Assembly: GCA_040182905.1 (NCBI GenBank)
Contig: JARQWU010000128.1
Span: 1-27,835 of the forward strand
Origin: Barthelona sp. PAP020
Lineage: Eukaryota; Metamonada: BaSk clade
DNA length: 27,835 nt
Direction of reading: 5' to 3'
Shown: positions 7,040 through 16,700 of the stretch, piece by piece
Numbering within the stretch: position 1 is the stretch's first letter
Layout: each line of letters starts with the position of its first letter
Made by a program: the position numbers and the translations under genes
Notes under the pieces: model-generated
What the model was told of the DNA's origin: nothing
Database searches by the model: none
What the model saw: only the letters and a program-made list of their open reading frames with translations

Positions 7040-9103
7040 TTAGTTGAATCTTTGGGGAGGAACTCCATATTGCATTGATTCAACAGTAATTTTTCCAGCT
7101 TCTTGACTCATATCTGGACCATCAAAAACAAATTGACAGTTTTGCTGGACTTTTTGTAATTCAGCTTCAGATTTTTCCAAACGTTGGAACCAGCACCAAG
7201 TTAAGAAAGTGGCATCAACAATATTCTCTAATAATCCCATAACTAAAACAGCTACTGCAAAACCAATAAGGGCAGCAATAAGAGAAACGATTTGCCAATA
7301 TGTAACGGTACTTTCTTTAGGTAAGTTATTGCAGTAGAAATAAAGAACCAATCCATTCATGGCAGCGACAGCAATCTTTCCCAAGAATAATAAGAAATCA
7401 CCGATGAAATTAACAGCAGTAGCTTTAGCGGCATTTTCAACAATCAATGAAAATCCTTCCATGGCAGAACCACAGAAACTTCCACCCTTAATAGCAATCA
7501 TGATGTAAGCATTCTTAGAAATATATCTATAAATTTTTTCAACAATAGCAAGACAACATTCGATACAGCAAAGAGCAGCTTCTGTCAATTTCTTAACTTG
7601 TTCGCTTTGATTGGTAACTTCTTTGAGTTTATATCTAACATAGAGGACCAATAACCTGATAATAATGATAATTGCCAAAATAAAAGAACCAAAGGCCAAA
7701 GAACCAAGGTTATACTTAAGAGATCTGAAAAGCGAATGAGAAACAACAGAGAATTTTCCAACCAATTCAGCACCTCCTAAAGTAGCAGCGACAGCAACAC
7801 CAGCAGTGGTCATTGAATAAAGTGCAGCATTAAAACATAATAACCAAATCATACCTACAAATTCAACGCCCAAGAAAATACGTAGAATAGTTGAATAATA
7901 AAAATCACGACGACCTGCCAAATAATTCATGGCATTTGTGGGTGTTCCCAAAAGTAAAAGAGCATATCCAGTAAAAGCAAGAGAAAGAACATCAAGAATT
8001 ACAATAAAAACAGGCAAAAACAATAGTCTTTTCACATTAAACAAAACATCGCAAGCACCTTCAATAACAGAAATAGAGTGAGTTAAAGCTCGGGCACAGC
8101 ACTCGAGGAAAAATACCAACAAGAACAAAATAACGGTAATTACAGTAAGTGTAACACCAATGATTTGAGATAATGTACGAGTAGACATTTCTTCAACATA
8201 TTTGTCAGGATTAACAATGCCAAAACCCTTATCAAGATAAATATAAGAGAGGAAACCCAAACCACCAACGACGCCAATGACAGTGACCCAAACAAAGAGA
8301 CCAGTACAACATCTAAGTAAAAAGATCCAAATAAGGCAGAAAATAACAGAGAAAAAGACAGAAGCTAAAAGAATGGGACCACAAGTTTGGACAACATCCT
8401 TATAAATAGTTGAAGCAGAATTCTTACTCATCATTGAAATCATTGTATCAGCCATGGCAGTTACAGCGGCACCAAGTTCTCCAGCTAAATCGGGAATACA
8501 TCTTCCCATCACTGCATAAGAAGGATACAAAACAATAACACTAATTTGATGATATGTTTTTAAAAAGTGAACATCAATACTATTTTCAGCATAAAAGTAT
8601 CCGTTAAAAAGGGTATCATTGGTAGTAAAAGAACTACTGATCAAAATTGGTGTGACTTGAGTTGGACAAGTTTTAACACAACGACCCATACCAAAGGGAT
8701 CAGCAATCTCGCCTTTTGAACTTTTGAAAAAATCATAAAAGAATAAAGTTGGTCTATCAGTGACATTAATCTTGTAATTAGCAGTATTACCTAAAAGTGC
8801 ATCACTATGAGAAGTACCCCATTCAGTAAAATTTTTAACGCCTTGTTCAACCCATTTAGTATTGTTTTGACCACAAACATTACCAAATTCATCCATTGGA
8901 TAATAAGCTTGTTCAATAGAACCGGAACCCATACCATATATTAAACCAGCAACAAGAGCAAGCAAATATACAATAAAAAATAAACAACAGAAGCAATCAG
9001 CCAAAGAACGGTCATCCAATTGTTTTTGAAGACCTTGATAGTACAATTTCTCTTCTTCATCTTCATCAAGGGGTTGAGTACCCATTTGATTCATTTCAGA
9101 CAT
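7040..9103 (-). CDS. Choline transporter-like (CTL/SLC44) membrane protein
   Basis: Multi-pass plasma- or organelle-membrane protein of 687 residues, within the usual 600-750 of the CTL/SLC44 family, whose members move choline or related organic cations. After a short acidic cytosolic N terminus, one membrane segment (about 40-60) is followed by a roughly 170-residue non-membrane loop with several cysteines. The remaining segments include FVWVTVIGVVGGLGFLSY and LTVITVILFLLVFFLECC. Diagnostic family phrases are LGSLAFGSFILAIIIIIRLL and KNAYIMIAIKGGSFCGSA, followed by DFLLFLGKIAVAA, matching the NAYIMIAI.G..FC.SA and DFLLFLGK motifs of metazoan and plant CTLs. The C-terminal tail is cytosolic. 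The start is the ATG at 9103 and the stop is TAA. The transported substrate cannot be read from sequence. Confidence 0.95.
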   Translation of the reverse strand: MSEMNQMGTQPLDEDEEEKLYYQGLQKQLDDRSLADCFCCLFFIVYLLALVAGLIYGMGSGSIEQAYYPMDEFGNVCGQNNTKWVEQGVKNFTEWGTSHSDALLGNTANYKINVTDRPTLFFYDFFKSSKGEIADPFGMGRCVKTCPTQVTPILISSSFTTNDTLFNGYFYAENSIDVHFLKTYHQISVIVLYPSYAVMGRCIPDLAGELGAAVTAMADTMISMMSKNSASTIYKDVVQTCGPILLASVFFSVIFCLIWIFLLRCCTGLFVWVTVIGVVGGLGFLSYIYLDKGFGIVNPDKYVEEMSTRTLSQIIGVTLTVITVILFLLVFFLECCARALTHSISVIEGACDVLFNVKRLLFLPVFIVILDVLSLAFTGYALLLLGTPTNAMNYLAGRRDFYYSTILRIFLGVEFVGMIWLLCFNAALYSMTTAGVAVAATLGGAELVGKFSVVSHSLFRSLKYNLGSLAFGSFILAIIIIIRLLVLYVRYKLKEVTNQSEQVKKLTEAALCCIECCLAIVEKIYRYISKNAYIMIAIKGGSFCGSAMEGFSLIVENAAKATAVNFIGDFLLFLGKIAVAAMNGLVLYFYCNNLPKESTVTYWQIVSLIAALIGFAVAVLVMGLLENIVDATFLTWCWFQRLEKSEAELQKVQQNCQFVFDGPDMSQEAGKITVESMQYGVPPQRFN

Positions 9104-9537
9104 CTCAATATAAGAAAAAAGTTAAATATGGAAAATTTTCCATTTCCCAAAATAGCCATTTTTAAAAATATCCCATTTTTTTTTGGCATTTCTAATTTTA
9201 ACTATTCTATTTTATTATTTCTTTATTGTTAAATTTAAAAGAAAAGAATGCTGGATTGTATCAAAACAGAAAACATGAACAATAATTGATTTTCACATTT
9301 ATGTTTCTTTTTATGTTGCTTTTAATATAATTAAAAAAAAAAATAACCTGGAAGTGGCAAACTGTAAAAAAAAAAAATGAAGGTTCACAACCCAATTGAT
9401 CGAAATTTTCCTATTCTTCCTTTTTCTCTCAAGATACGGAACTTTTCCTTAACCTGCCCCCAAATTTTTGACCTGTCACGGTGAATGCATGAAAACTTGC
9501 ACAATTAAGATAAATTTTAAAAATATCGGAGCGTTCA

Positions 9538-9720
9538 GCTCTTTTGAGCAATTTGTAATGCAGTATTTTACACCCCGCATAGGGGGGTAGCTCTCCTACG
9601 AAAGTCTATGAAAGAGCAGCTTTCAAAAAGAGAGGTTCCTTTCAGGAACGCTGGAACCCCCGAAAAGAATAAAGATTAAGGTTTATTATTTCAACTGAGA
9701 TTCCCAGTCTCTGATTTGGG
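9538..9720 (+). ncRNA. Candidate structured RNA: cluster of six short hairpins
   Basis: Successive perfect stems are visible: GCTC-TTTT-GAGC (9538-9549), CCCC-GCATA-GGGG (9573-9585), GTAG-CTCTC-CTAC (9587-9599), TGAAAG-AGCAG-CTTTCA (9609-9625), GTTCC-TTTCA-GGAAC (9635-9649, or GGTTCC 9634-9639 with GGAACC 9653-9658), and GAGA-TTCCCAG-TCTC (9697-9711). The region has no open frame of note and is more G+C-rich than its flanks. It could be an independent non-coding RNA, with strand unknown and plus shown because the next gene lies on plus, or the structured 5' leader of the CCT-domain gene. I do not recognise it as U1-U6, U3, SRP or RNase P RNA. Chance hairpins remain possible. Confidence 0.33.
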
Positions 9721-9928
9721 TAAGTTCTGGAAAAGTTCGCACAAGAAGTAAAATAAAATGTAGTTTTTTGTTCATGAAAATGTTTATCGGTTTCGAATCC
9801 TTCCATTTATTCAAGAATATTAAAAAATAGAAATTAAGTGAGTGTTTTAAAATAATATTCATTTTTGCAAGTTGATCTTTTCAAAATGTTCGCAATGATA
9901 TTGCCAAGTAAATAATGAAAGAATTTAG
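9720..9928 (+). other. Possible 5'-UTR intron ahead of the CCT-domain gene
   Basis: A consensus donor GTAAGT occurs at 9720-9725, and an acceptor-like tttag ends at 9928, only six bases before the ATG at 9935. Removing these 209 bases would join the hairpin-rich segment directly to the start codon as its leader. The acceptor lacks a clear pyrimidine tract, so this is only a suggestion. Confidence 0.25.
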
Positions 9929-9934
9929 ATTTTT

Positions 9935-10771
9935 ATGAACAGTGATTTTAATGATTCTTTAAGTCACATTGATCCTTCAGATTTAAGTTCATATTTGGAT
10001 CTTCAGAATTTGGATAATTATTCAAATACAAATTCTCCAGGTATTAGTCCTATGACTTCTCCTTTTTCAACTAGTTCTCAGCAACAATATTATTATTATC
10101 CTCCAATACCATATTCTAATCAAAGTTCCTATTCTAATTTTTCCCCTGATTCGTCAAACATGTCTTATTCAAATCAATATGAAGAGATTCCAATGATAAA
10201 TTTACCTTTACTAAGATCAGATTATGATTATTCAAATCGATTTCAAGACCAATCATTGTTTCAGGAAAATCAAATCGATGAAACAACAAGGGTGGATCTT
10301 CCTTCATTTGAGTTTCATGATGACAAATCTGAATATTCTGTGTATGGAGTATCTCCTATGACTAATCCATTTCCCCCTGTTAAAACTGAAGACCAATTAT
10401 CATATTATGGTGGAGATGTGGGAATTGGAACTGAAGAAATTTTTTATCCTCCTCAGTTAACTGAATTGAATGAAGATATGGATGAATTTCCTTACAATTT
10501 ACCCTGCATGTACATTGAAAATACAAAAATTCCTTTTCCCATACCCTCTCGAAGTATTGGGGATTATTCACCGAAATCTCATCTAAGACGCATTTTAAAA
10601 TTGCGAGATCAAAGAAAACTTCGATTCTTTGGAAAACGTATCAGATATGATGTGCGAAGAAAGGTTGCAATCGCTCGAAATAGATCACATGGTCGATTTA
10701 CAAAAACAGTACAAAAAATTACTGCGGCTACATTTGATAAGGAACAAAAAAAAAGAAAAAAACGTGTTTAG
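9935..10771 (+). CDS. CCT-domain (CONSTANS/TOC1-type) putative transcription regulator
   Basis: A 278-residue protein with a long low-complexity N terminus (Ser, Asn, Tyr, Pro-rich) and a basic C terminus. Residues about 217-258 match the CCT motif: RILKLRDQRKLRFF (family: R..R..EKR..R.F), then KRIRYDVRRKVAIARNRSHG and GRFTK (family: K.IRYE.RK..AE.RPR.KGRF.K). CCT domains bind DNA, often with NF-Y-like partners, and carry nuclear-localisation signals; they are best known from plant clock and flowering regulators. Another basic patch (KKRKKRV) ends the protein. The acidic, aromatic N terminus resembles an activation region. The phrase SPMT-[SN]-PF occurs twice, at about 38-44 and 140-146. No B-box, response-regulator or GATA finger is present. 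The start is the ATG at 9935 and the stop TAG ends at 10771. Confidence 0.82.
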   Translation: MNSDFNDSLSHIDPSDLSSYLDLQNLDNYSNTNSPGISPMTSPFSTSSQQQYYYYPPIPYSNQSSYSNFSPDSSNMSYSNQYEEIPMINLPLLRSDYDYSNRFQDQSLFQENQIDETTRVDLPSFEFHDDKSEYSVYGVSPMTNPFPPVKTEDQLSYYGGDVGIGTEEIFYPPQLTELNEDMDEFPYNLPCMYIENTKIPFPIPSRSIGDYSPKSHLRRILKLRDQRKLRFFGKRIRYDVRRKVAIARNRSHGRFTKTVQKITAATFDKEQKKRKKRV

Positions 10772-10797
10772 TCTTTATCAACTGTAGTATAACTTGA

Positions 10798-11790
10798 TTA
10801 AAAAACAGGACTATCGTTTATTGCTAATTCATGCAAATTGATATCATTTGGTTGTGCAGTTGGCAATTCAAATGCTTGCTTCAATACTTCTACTTGCTCA
10901 ATTGTTAAACTTGGAGGAACATTGTTGAATATATAAAGAAAGTATTGGTAAGCATTTTCAGTTTCGCCAATGTTCTTTTTGTTCACCTCAAAAACTGAAC
11001 TTGATATTTGTTGCACGATTTCATTATCAACTCCTAAAAAATAGCATGTTGCCATTGCAATTACCCCAGGATAAAATAGAAATGGCGCATCAGACAAATA
11101 AACTTCAATCAATCTTAATTCTGCGATTCTATTCAATTCATTTGTGTATTGCTTTGCCATATGCTCATTTTCAACAGAAGGAATCAATGAAACTATCATT
11201 TTAATTAATTCCTGCATTTGTTCCCAAGGATGCCAAAACCAAATATGAAATTTGCTTTGGGTCAAAAGACCGATTTCTATTTCTTTGTACACTTTTGAAT
11301 TCATTTTAAAAAATTTACACAACTTTGTAAACTCAAATATCCTCTCTTCTTCAATTTTAGATGCCAAATATATGCAACAACCAATGATGACAAAAGGATC
11401 AATTGATGGTTGCCAAAACGTTCTAGTTAAAAAATATCTTTTAAAAAGAGTTAAAGCGGACAAAGTTGTTATGATTGATAAAGTATTTTGTTCTTTAAAT
11501 GATTTCTTTTTTGTTTCAATTATAAAATTGTCGATCAATTGATGATCATCTGGAATTTCATCATCATCATGAATCATTCTGCATAATTTAACCAATAATC
11601 GTTCATAATGTCGTAATAATCCATTAATGGACATCATCCATTGATTATAATCTTGTTCTGACATTTCTTCATTTCTTGAATCTGGATATTTTTCATGAAA
11701 CGCTTCTAAAAACACATTTTTTCGTTTTTCTTGTATTTCAATTTGAGTAAATAACCAATATTGTCCTTGTTTTGATTTTGAAAAGACCAT
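10798..11790 (-). CDS. CCNH: Cyclin H-like cyclin (CDK-activating kinase / TFIIH type)
   Basis: A 330-residue cyclin from the ATG at 11790; the frame opens two codons earlier, at a TTG. The N terminus (SKQGQYWLFTQIEIQEKRKN) matches the cyclin H start 'SSQ.RHW.F....L...R'. It is followed by LLRHYERLLVKLCRMI, like 'YYEKRLLEFC'. The first cyclin box has LTLFKRYFLTRTF...DPFVIIGCCIYLASKIEEE, with the conserved Lys (ASK) and Glu. The second part keeps FHIWFWHPWEQMQELI (family: 'FHLIVHNPYRPFEGFL') and LRLIEVYLSDAPFLFYPGVI (family: 'ALTDAYLLYTPSQIAL'). Cyclin H pairs with CDK7 to activate cell-cycle CDKs and phosphorylate RNA polymerase II. An acidic and basic insertion (about 73-103) before the cyclin box is longer than in animals. 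Cyclin C is the main alternative. The stop codon is only 26 bp from that of the convergent CCT gene. Confidence 0.8.
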   Translation of the reverse strand: MVFSKSKQGQYWLFTQIEIQEKRKNVFLEAFHEKYPDSRNEEMSEQDYNQWMMSINGLLRHYERLLVKLCRMIHDDDEIPDDHQLIDNFIIETKKKSFKEQNTLSIITTLSALTLFKRYFLTRTFWQPSIDPFVIIGCCIYLASKIEEERIFEFTKLCKFFKMNSKVYKEIEIGLLTQSKFHIWFWHPWEQMQELIKMIVSLIPSVENEHMAKQYTNELNRIAELRLIEVYLSDAPFLFYPGVIAMATCYFLGVDNEIVQQISSSVFEVNKKNIGETENAYQYFLYIFNNVPPSLTIEQVEVLKQAFELPTAQPNDINLHELAINDSPVF

Positions 11791-12127
11791 TTCCAAAAAG
11801 AAAAAGAACTCCTTCCATTTATCAAATTTTAATCACATGAGTTTCATTTACTGACTTTTATTGTTTTCATTTTATAAAAGAGAAGATTTTAAATTTGAAA
11901 AATTTGAATAATGATGGAAAAAAAGTTTTTTTTGCATTAAATTTGAATGATTTTTCTTGTTATTGTCACACAAATTAATGAAAAAAGGATGAAATGAATT
12001 TCTTTGCTATTAATTTTACATATAAAAAAACAATTAAATTGTCTTTAAGAAAAACGTAACTCAAATTGTTTTGCCTGATTTTTTTTATTCTTTAACAATT
12101 AATTTTTTTCTTGTGTCATTATAATTG
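11791..12127. other. Divergent upstream region of cyclin H-like and helical-protein genes
   Basis: This 337-bp gap is almost entirely A and T with poly-T and poly-A runs. A TATA-like tttacatataaaaaaac lies at about 12013-12029, roughly 100 bases before the plus-strand start. Nothing else could be supported. Confidence 0.4.
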
Positions 12128-13573
12128 ATGATAAAAAGTACTCGACGAAAGGAGTATACACGAAATTCAATTAGTTTTAATAGATTAAACAAGAAATCTA
12201 GTCCTGAAACAAACGAAAATTATTTTCAATCTTGGAGTTCTCAAAATTCATCTACTAATTCTGATTCTGAAGAGCAAAGTTTTGAAAAAGAAAAATCAAA
12301 TGAAATAGAAAAGAACAGATTTAGTTTAATTATGGATGAACCTTCGCCATTAAAAAAAACACCAAGTATGGAATCTCCCATGATTAAAACAAAAATTGTA
12401 AGTATTGCTGGACAACGTAAACGTAGAATGATTTCCAATATGGTTGAAGATTATCATTTTTTGCTAAATCTTCTCAAATCCTTTGATTCTTTATATATAT
12501 CTAAAAAAACAATGATTTTAGAAGGGTTAATAGAAAAAATGGATATTTTAAAGATCTTAAATAGTGATGAACAAAAGAATATTTTAAAATTGATTAAATC
12601 GATTGTTAATCAAGATCCCTTCTTTGGACTCTTTTTAATTATATGTATTAGTTTAAAATATCCATCGATTTTTGATTCTTCAATCATTTTAACTGTATCC
12701 AAACTTAGTACTTCATCAACATTGGCCAAAGAAATTAATTCATCTCAATCTCATGTTGAAATGTATTGTAAGATATTAAATATTCCACAAGGAAGTTGGA
12801 AGCATTATTCATGTTTGAGTCTGTCATTATTATCGTTTGATCGTGTGAATAAATTCTTGGTATCCAAAACGACCTTGTTTAATAGCATTGTTGACACATT
12901 AGAAATACAAATTAAGGAATTAGAAGAAGGAGAATTATGTTTGATAGCAAAACATCTTGAAAATTCTTTAGTCATTAGAAAATTAGTATTGATAGATGAT
13001 TTATACAGTCTTTTATTTGATCATATCAAAGAAACTGATCAATATGTTGGTTTAACGATGATTCAAGAAATAATTATGAAGAAATTGTTGGTAAATGAAT
13101 GTAAAATTACTCATATTATTAATTGTAACGAAATATATGAAAATGTTGAAGAAAACTATGTGAAAAAATTAATTTTAACTTTAATTATCCTGTTTTTAAA
13201 TAATTTACTCACAACAAATCATAAAACACATTTTGATGGTGAAATTATTCATTTTTCCCAAATTTCCAATATTTTGAATGATCTAATCGTTTCACAAGAA
13301 GAATTTGATTGGACCATTTTTTGTTTTATTTCGTATATTGTTTGTTTCATACTATTTATCAATAATAATGAAGCAAATGAAACTTATGTTATTAACAAGG
13401 ATTGGAGCTATCTATGCACAAAATTTCAAGTTGATATCAGTTTACTTAAAAAAGTTTTGATAAGGGGATTTAATATTTTTGCTAAACGAATTGAATCAAA
13501 TCGATTAAAGGAGAAATTTAATGAAGTAAAGAATGCTAATCTCCTTTCAATTGATATTGATGAAGAAACTTAA
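12128..13573 (+). CDS. Uncharacterised alpha-helical protein with Ser/Asn-rich N terminus
   Basis: A 481-residue protein from the ATG at 12128; a TTG codon directly precedes it. Residues 1-105 are disordered, with basic (STRRKEYTR) and Ser/Asn/Glu-rich stretches and SP sites (EPSPLKK, MESP). From about 105 onward the protein is almost entirely predicted helix with Leu/Ile-rich amphipathic repeats (LLNLLKSFDSLYISKKTMIL, LNSDEQKNILKLIKSI). This suggests an ARM/HEAT-like alpha-solenoid, but no repeat consensus is clear enough to name. Two very hydrophobic stretches (KLILTLIILFLNNLL and CFISYIVCFILFI) could be buried helices or membrane segments. I do not recognise the family. It lies 195 bp upstream of the giant membrane protein on the same strand and shares its strong AT bias. 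Confidence 0.72.
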   Translation: MIKSTRRKEYTRNSISFNRLNKKSSPETNENYFQSWSSQNSSTNSDSEEQSFEKEKSNEIEKNRFSLIMDEPSPLKKTPSMESPMIKTKIVSIAGQRKRRMISNMVEDYHFLLNLLKSFDSLYISKKTMILEGLIEKMDILKILNSDEQKNILKLIKSIVNQDPFFGLFLIICISLKYPSIFDSSIILTVSKLSTSSTLAKEINSSQSHVEMYCKILNIPQGSWKHYSCLSLSLLSFDRVNKFLVSKTTLFNSIVDTLEIQIKELEEGELCLIAKHLENSLVIRKLVLIDDLYSLLFDHIKETDQYVGLTMIQEIIMKKLLVNECKITHIINCNEIYENVEENYVKKLILTLIILFLNNLLTTNHKTHFDGEIIHFSQISNILNDLIVSQEEFDWTIFCFISYIVCFILFINNNEANETYVINKDWSYLCTKFQVDISLLKKVLIRGFNIFAKRIESNRLKEKFNEVKNANLLSIDIDEET

Positions 13574-13768
13574 ATAATAAAATGTCTTCTTTTTCTTTTT
13601 ATTTTTTATTACCTTGAAAGAAGTTTTTTTACTCCAATAGTTTAACTCAAAACAATAAATATTCAAATTTCGAATAAAATTGCAGTTCAAAACAACATTT
13701 TTTTTTTTCCTTTGAAAAAAATTTTGTATTTAATTTTTATGATGATTGTTTATTGATTTTTCAATAGA

Positions 13769-16700
13769 ATGGAATTTGATTGGAATACAACTCTATTTTT
13801 GACACAATATTTCATATTAGTTTTATTATTTTTATTGTTTCAATTAAATATCAAAAATGATTCGACGAAATCTCAAAAATATGGAACTATTAGAGGCATA
13901 ATTTCTATTTTATTACTAATTGTGTTTTCTATAATAGCTTATGAAAATTTATTAAAATCAAATAATAACAAAATGATTATTTCACCGTTAATATTATTGA
14001 TTTCTTCAATGTTTATTGGAATAGCTTCTATATTACGTATTTATTATCCATATGGAGCATTTTTAAGTATTTTTAGATATTTTTCCATCTTAATTTTTCA
14101 TTTTTGTTGTATAATTTATTCAAAGAATGTACCCAAACAATATCAATTAATTTTATGTAATTTTGGTAGTATAATGGTTATTGCATTTTTTTTTAGTAGG
14201 ATATCAGTTTATGAAAAGACTTCAACACGTGACTTTCTTTCGTTGTTTTTAAAAAAATTTGATGAAAGACAAAAAATAAACAATCAAATGGCAAATGGAG
14301 AACACAATTCAAAAAAAGTTTGTAAAATTAACGATAAGACTAATTTTGAAGAATTTTCTTTAGGGAAACGTTTATCTTGGAAAATGTTTGATGATAACGA
14401 AGAAAATAAAGATAAAGAAAAGAATGAAAGAAATTCATTTGAAGATGAGGAAGAAGCATCTCTAATAGATGAGCTTGATTTTAAAGGAGTCAATGACAAA
14501 AAATATGAATTGAATTTCATGAAAATTTTTATATTTTTTATATTCTTTGTTATAACTTCTTGTATTGCTTCTATATTTTATTTAGAGAATTTATCAAATA
14601 AAAAAGAGATTTTCTGTCGAAGTTTACTGTTTCTAGCCATAATTTTCTTCTATACTGCAATTCCTTCAATACTTTACGTTAAATTTCCTATCTTAGTATT
14701 GTTTTTTCTCTTCATTATATTCTTCGGCATATTTATTGATTTTTCCGATTTTTTCCCAAATTATGTCAGCTATTTAAGAATAGTCTTTTTATTATCTGGT
14801 TTCTTTCATCAAGGTTGTTCTTTACCTTTTGTCTTTCATTTGGATTTTGAGCAAGATTTTTTTTCTTTTGTAAATGATAGTTTTGATCATCATAAAACTA
14901 TATATAAACCTTTATTACATCATAGATATTCTATTTTGAATCTTAAACCAATGGTTTTTTTTCTTGCATTATTTTTGGAGACATTTATGGAATTGATATA
15001 TTTTGATGGAATCAATACCTTCTTATTTACTTCAATCTTTTACAGTTACACGTTTTTAGGTACTTTTTTTAGTTATTTCCTTCAAAAAACCATAATTACT
15101 GATTATCATATCTTAAGAGACACATTTGCTTATGCAGACTTCAATTTTAATCGTCAAAATATTAAAGATGGTGAAAAATTTGATTGTTCCACTGATGATG
15201 AGATTCAATCTCAAAACATTAAACACCAAACAAATGTAGGTATTGTAGCACCTTTTCCTTCACCAAATTCTTCAGCTCAAGCTAATATTTCATCAAGTAC
15301 TGCAGAAAATGATTCTTATTTACATCAATCAGATAATTCTCATAAAAATGAACACTATCAAAGTCTTAGCATCAATGACACCAAAAATAATTTGTTCCAT
15401 CGAAGTCAATCACCATTTTTTTGGTCAGTAAATAATAATAATGTTAAACACGATGTTTCAAATATCTCTAGTCCTCAAATTGTTAATAATTTGGAGAATA
15501 TTTCTCTTTCTGCTGATGAGAATAGTGAAAATATTGAAAATCCCAAAAAATCAATTCAGCAAACCCAAATAAATTCACTAAATTTAAAAGATATTGACTT
15601 TCCAAATTCAAACGATATTGTCAGTAATTCTAATAAATTTGCTGGACATTCATCACAAAGTTCACCTAAACAACGAGAAAGATCAAAATTATCAAAAAAA
15701 TTTGAAAGTTTGGAAAAAAGAGAAATTTCACAATCTTACAATGCTTCAAACACTTTCAATGGTAAAACAAATGCATTTGAAACCATGGTTCATCCAAATA
15801 CGAATTCTGACGATTTTGATTTAACCATGAACATTCAAAACGTTGAATCAGAAAATCGTTTGAATTTGCTCAATAGTATTTTTCAAGATTTTTTTGTTTC
15901 AAAACGATACTCTAGGTACAACAAACTATTTTTTGTTAGCGTTATTCTTTTCATTGTATGTGCTTATTTATTGATTTACTTTTTAACTCAATTGTATTGT
16001 TCTTTTAATTTTGCAGAATTTGGGGTGGTTCCTCTGTGGTTTTTATTCTATCTCTGTTTTCTACCGCCATTTTTATTAATTTGTCATCTTACGTTTGAAT
16101 TAGGAAAAATTGCCAATTTTCAATCAATATTTGAGCAAAATATTGGTGAAGCACTGTTGAATTCAGATTCCCATTTTTCTTCAACTTCAATTACCACTTC
16201 AGATAGTCAAAAGAATATGGAGCATAATAATAGCAATCAAAATACCTTTTCTGGACATTTAACCGGTACAATAAGTGGTACTATTAGTGCTATGGGTACA
16301 GGAGGTACAGGAGGTACAGGAGGTACTTTAGGAACGATTAACACAACTGGTGGTTCTTACATTGGTACCTTGAGTGGAAGTGGTAGTGGGAACAACAATA
16401 GCTATCAATTAAACGAAATTAACTTTTGTAATTCCAACACAAATACTTATACTTATATAAAAGAAGAAGAAAATGATGATAATCATGATGAAATAGAAGA
16501 AGAAGAACAAACAAAAGGTGAAGAGAAAGCAGAAGATTTTGGTGACCTTTTAAACATATCTGAATTGGAACGTAATACTGTATATAAACTACACCAAAAT
16601 CATGCAAAACGTAAAAATACATTGAAAAAGAAATCCTTTTTCAGTTTTAATTTTGGATTCGAAGACTACAGTTGGGATTTCTTTTGTGAAGATTTAAACG

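Larger units (their letters stand above)
9104..9934. other. Long divergent intergenic region with a structured, G+C-richer core
   Basis: This 831-bp gap separates the start of the CTL gene (minus) from the start of the CCT-domain gene (plus). Both flanks (9104-9380 and 9730-9934) are very AT-rich with A and T runs, as expected for promoters. The middle, about 9538-9720, is distinctly richer in G+C and contains a run of short perfect hairpins, annotated separately. No tRNA or known snRNA signature was found. Confidence 0.5.

Noticed and set aside
6854-7078. 74-codon open frame on plus
   Set aside because: It runs antisense into the CTL gene's 3' end and shows no motif; the AT-rich composition explains it.
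9789-9800. GGTTTCGAATCC, similar to a tRNA T-arm
   Set aside because: The flanking bases do not form a T-stem, and upstream there is no D-arm, anticodon arm or matching acceptor stem.
10798-11790. Cyclin C as the identity
   Set aside because: The N-terminal SKQGQYWLF phrase and the HPWEQMQELI and LIEVYLSDAPFLFYP phrases align more fully with cyclin H; cyclin C was kept only as an alternative.
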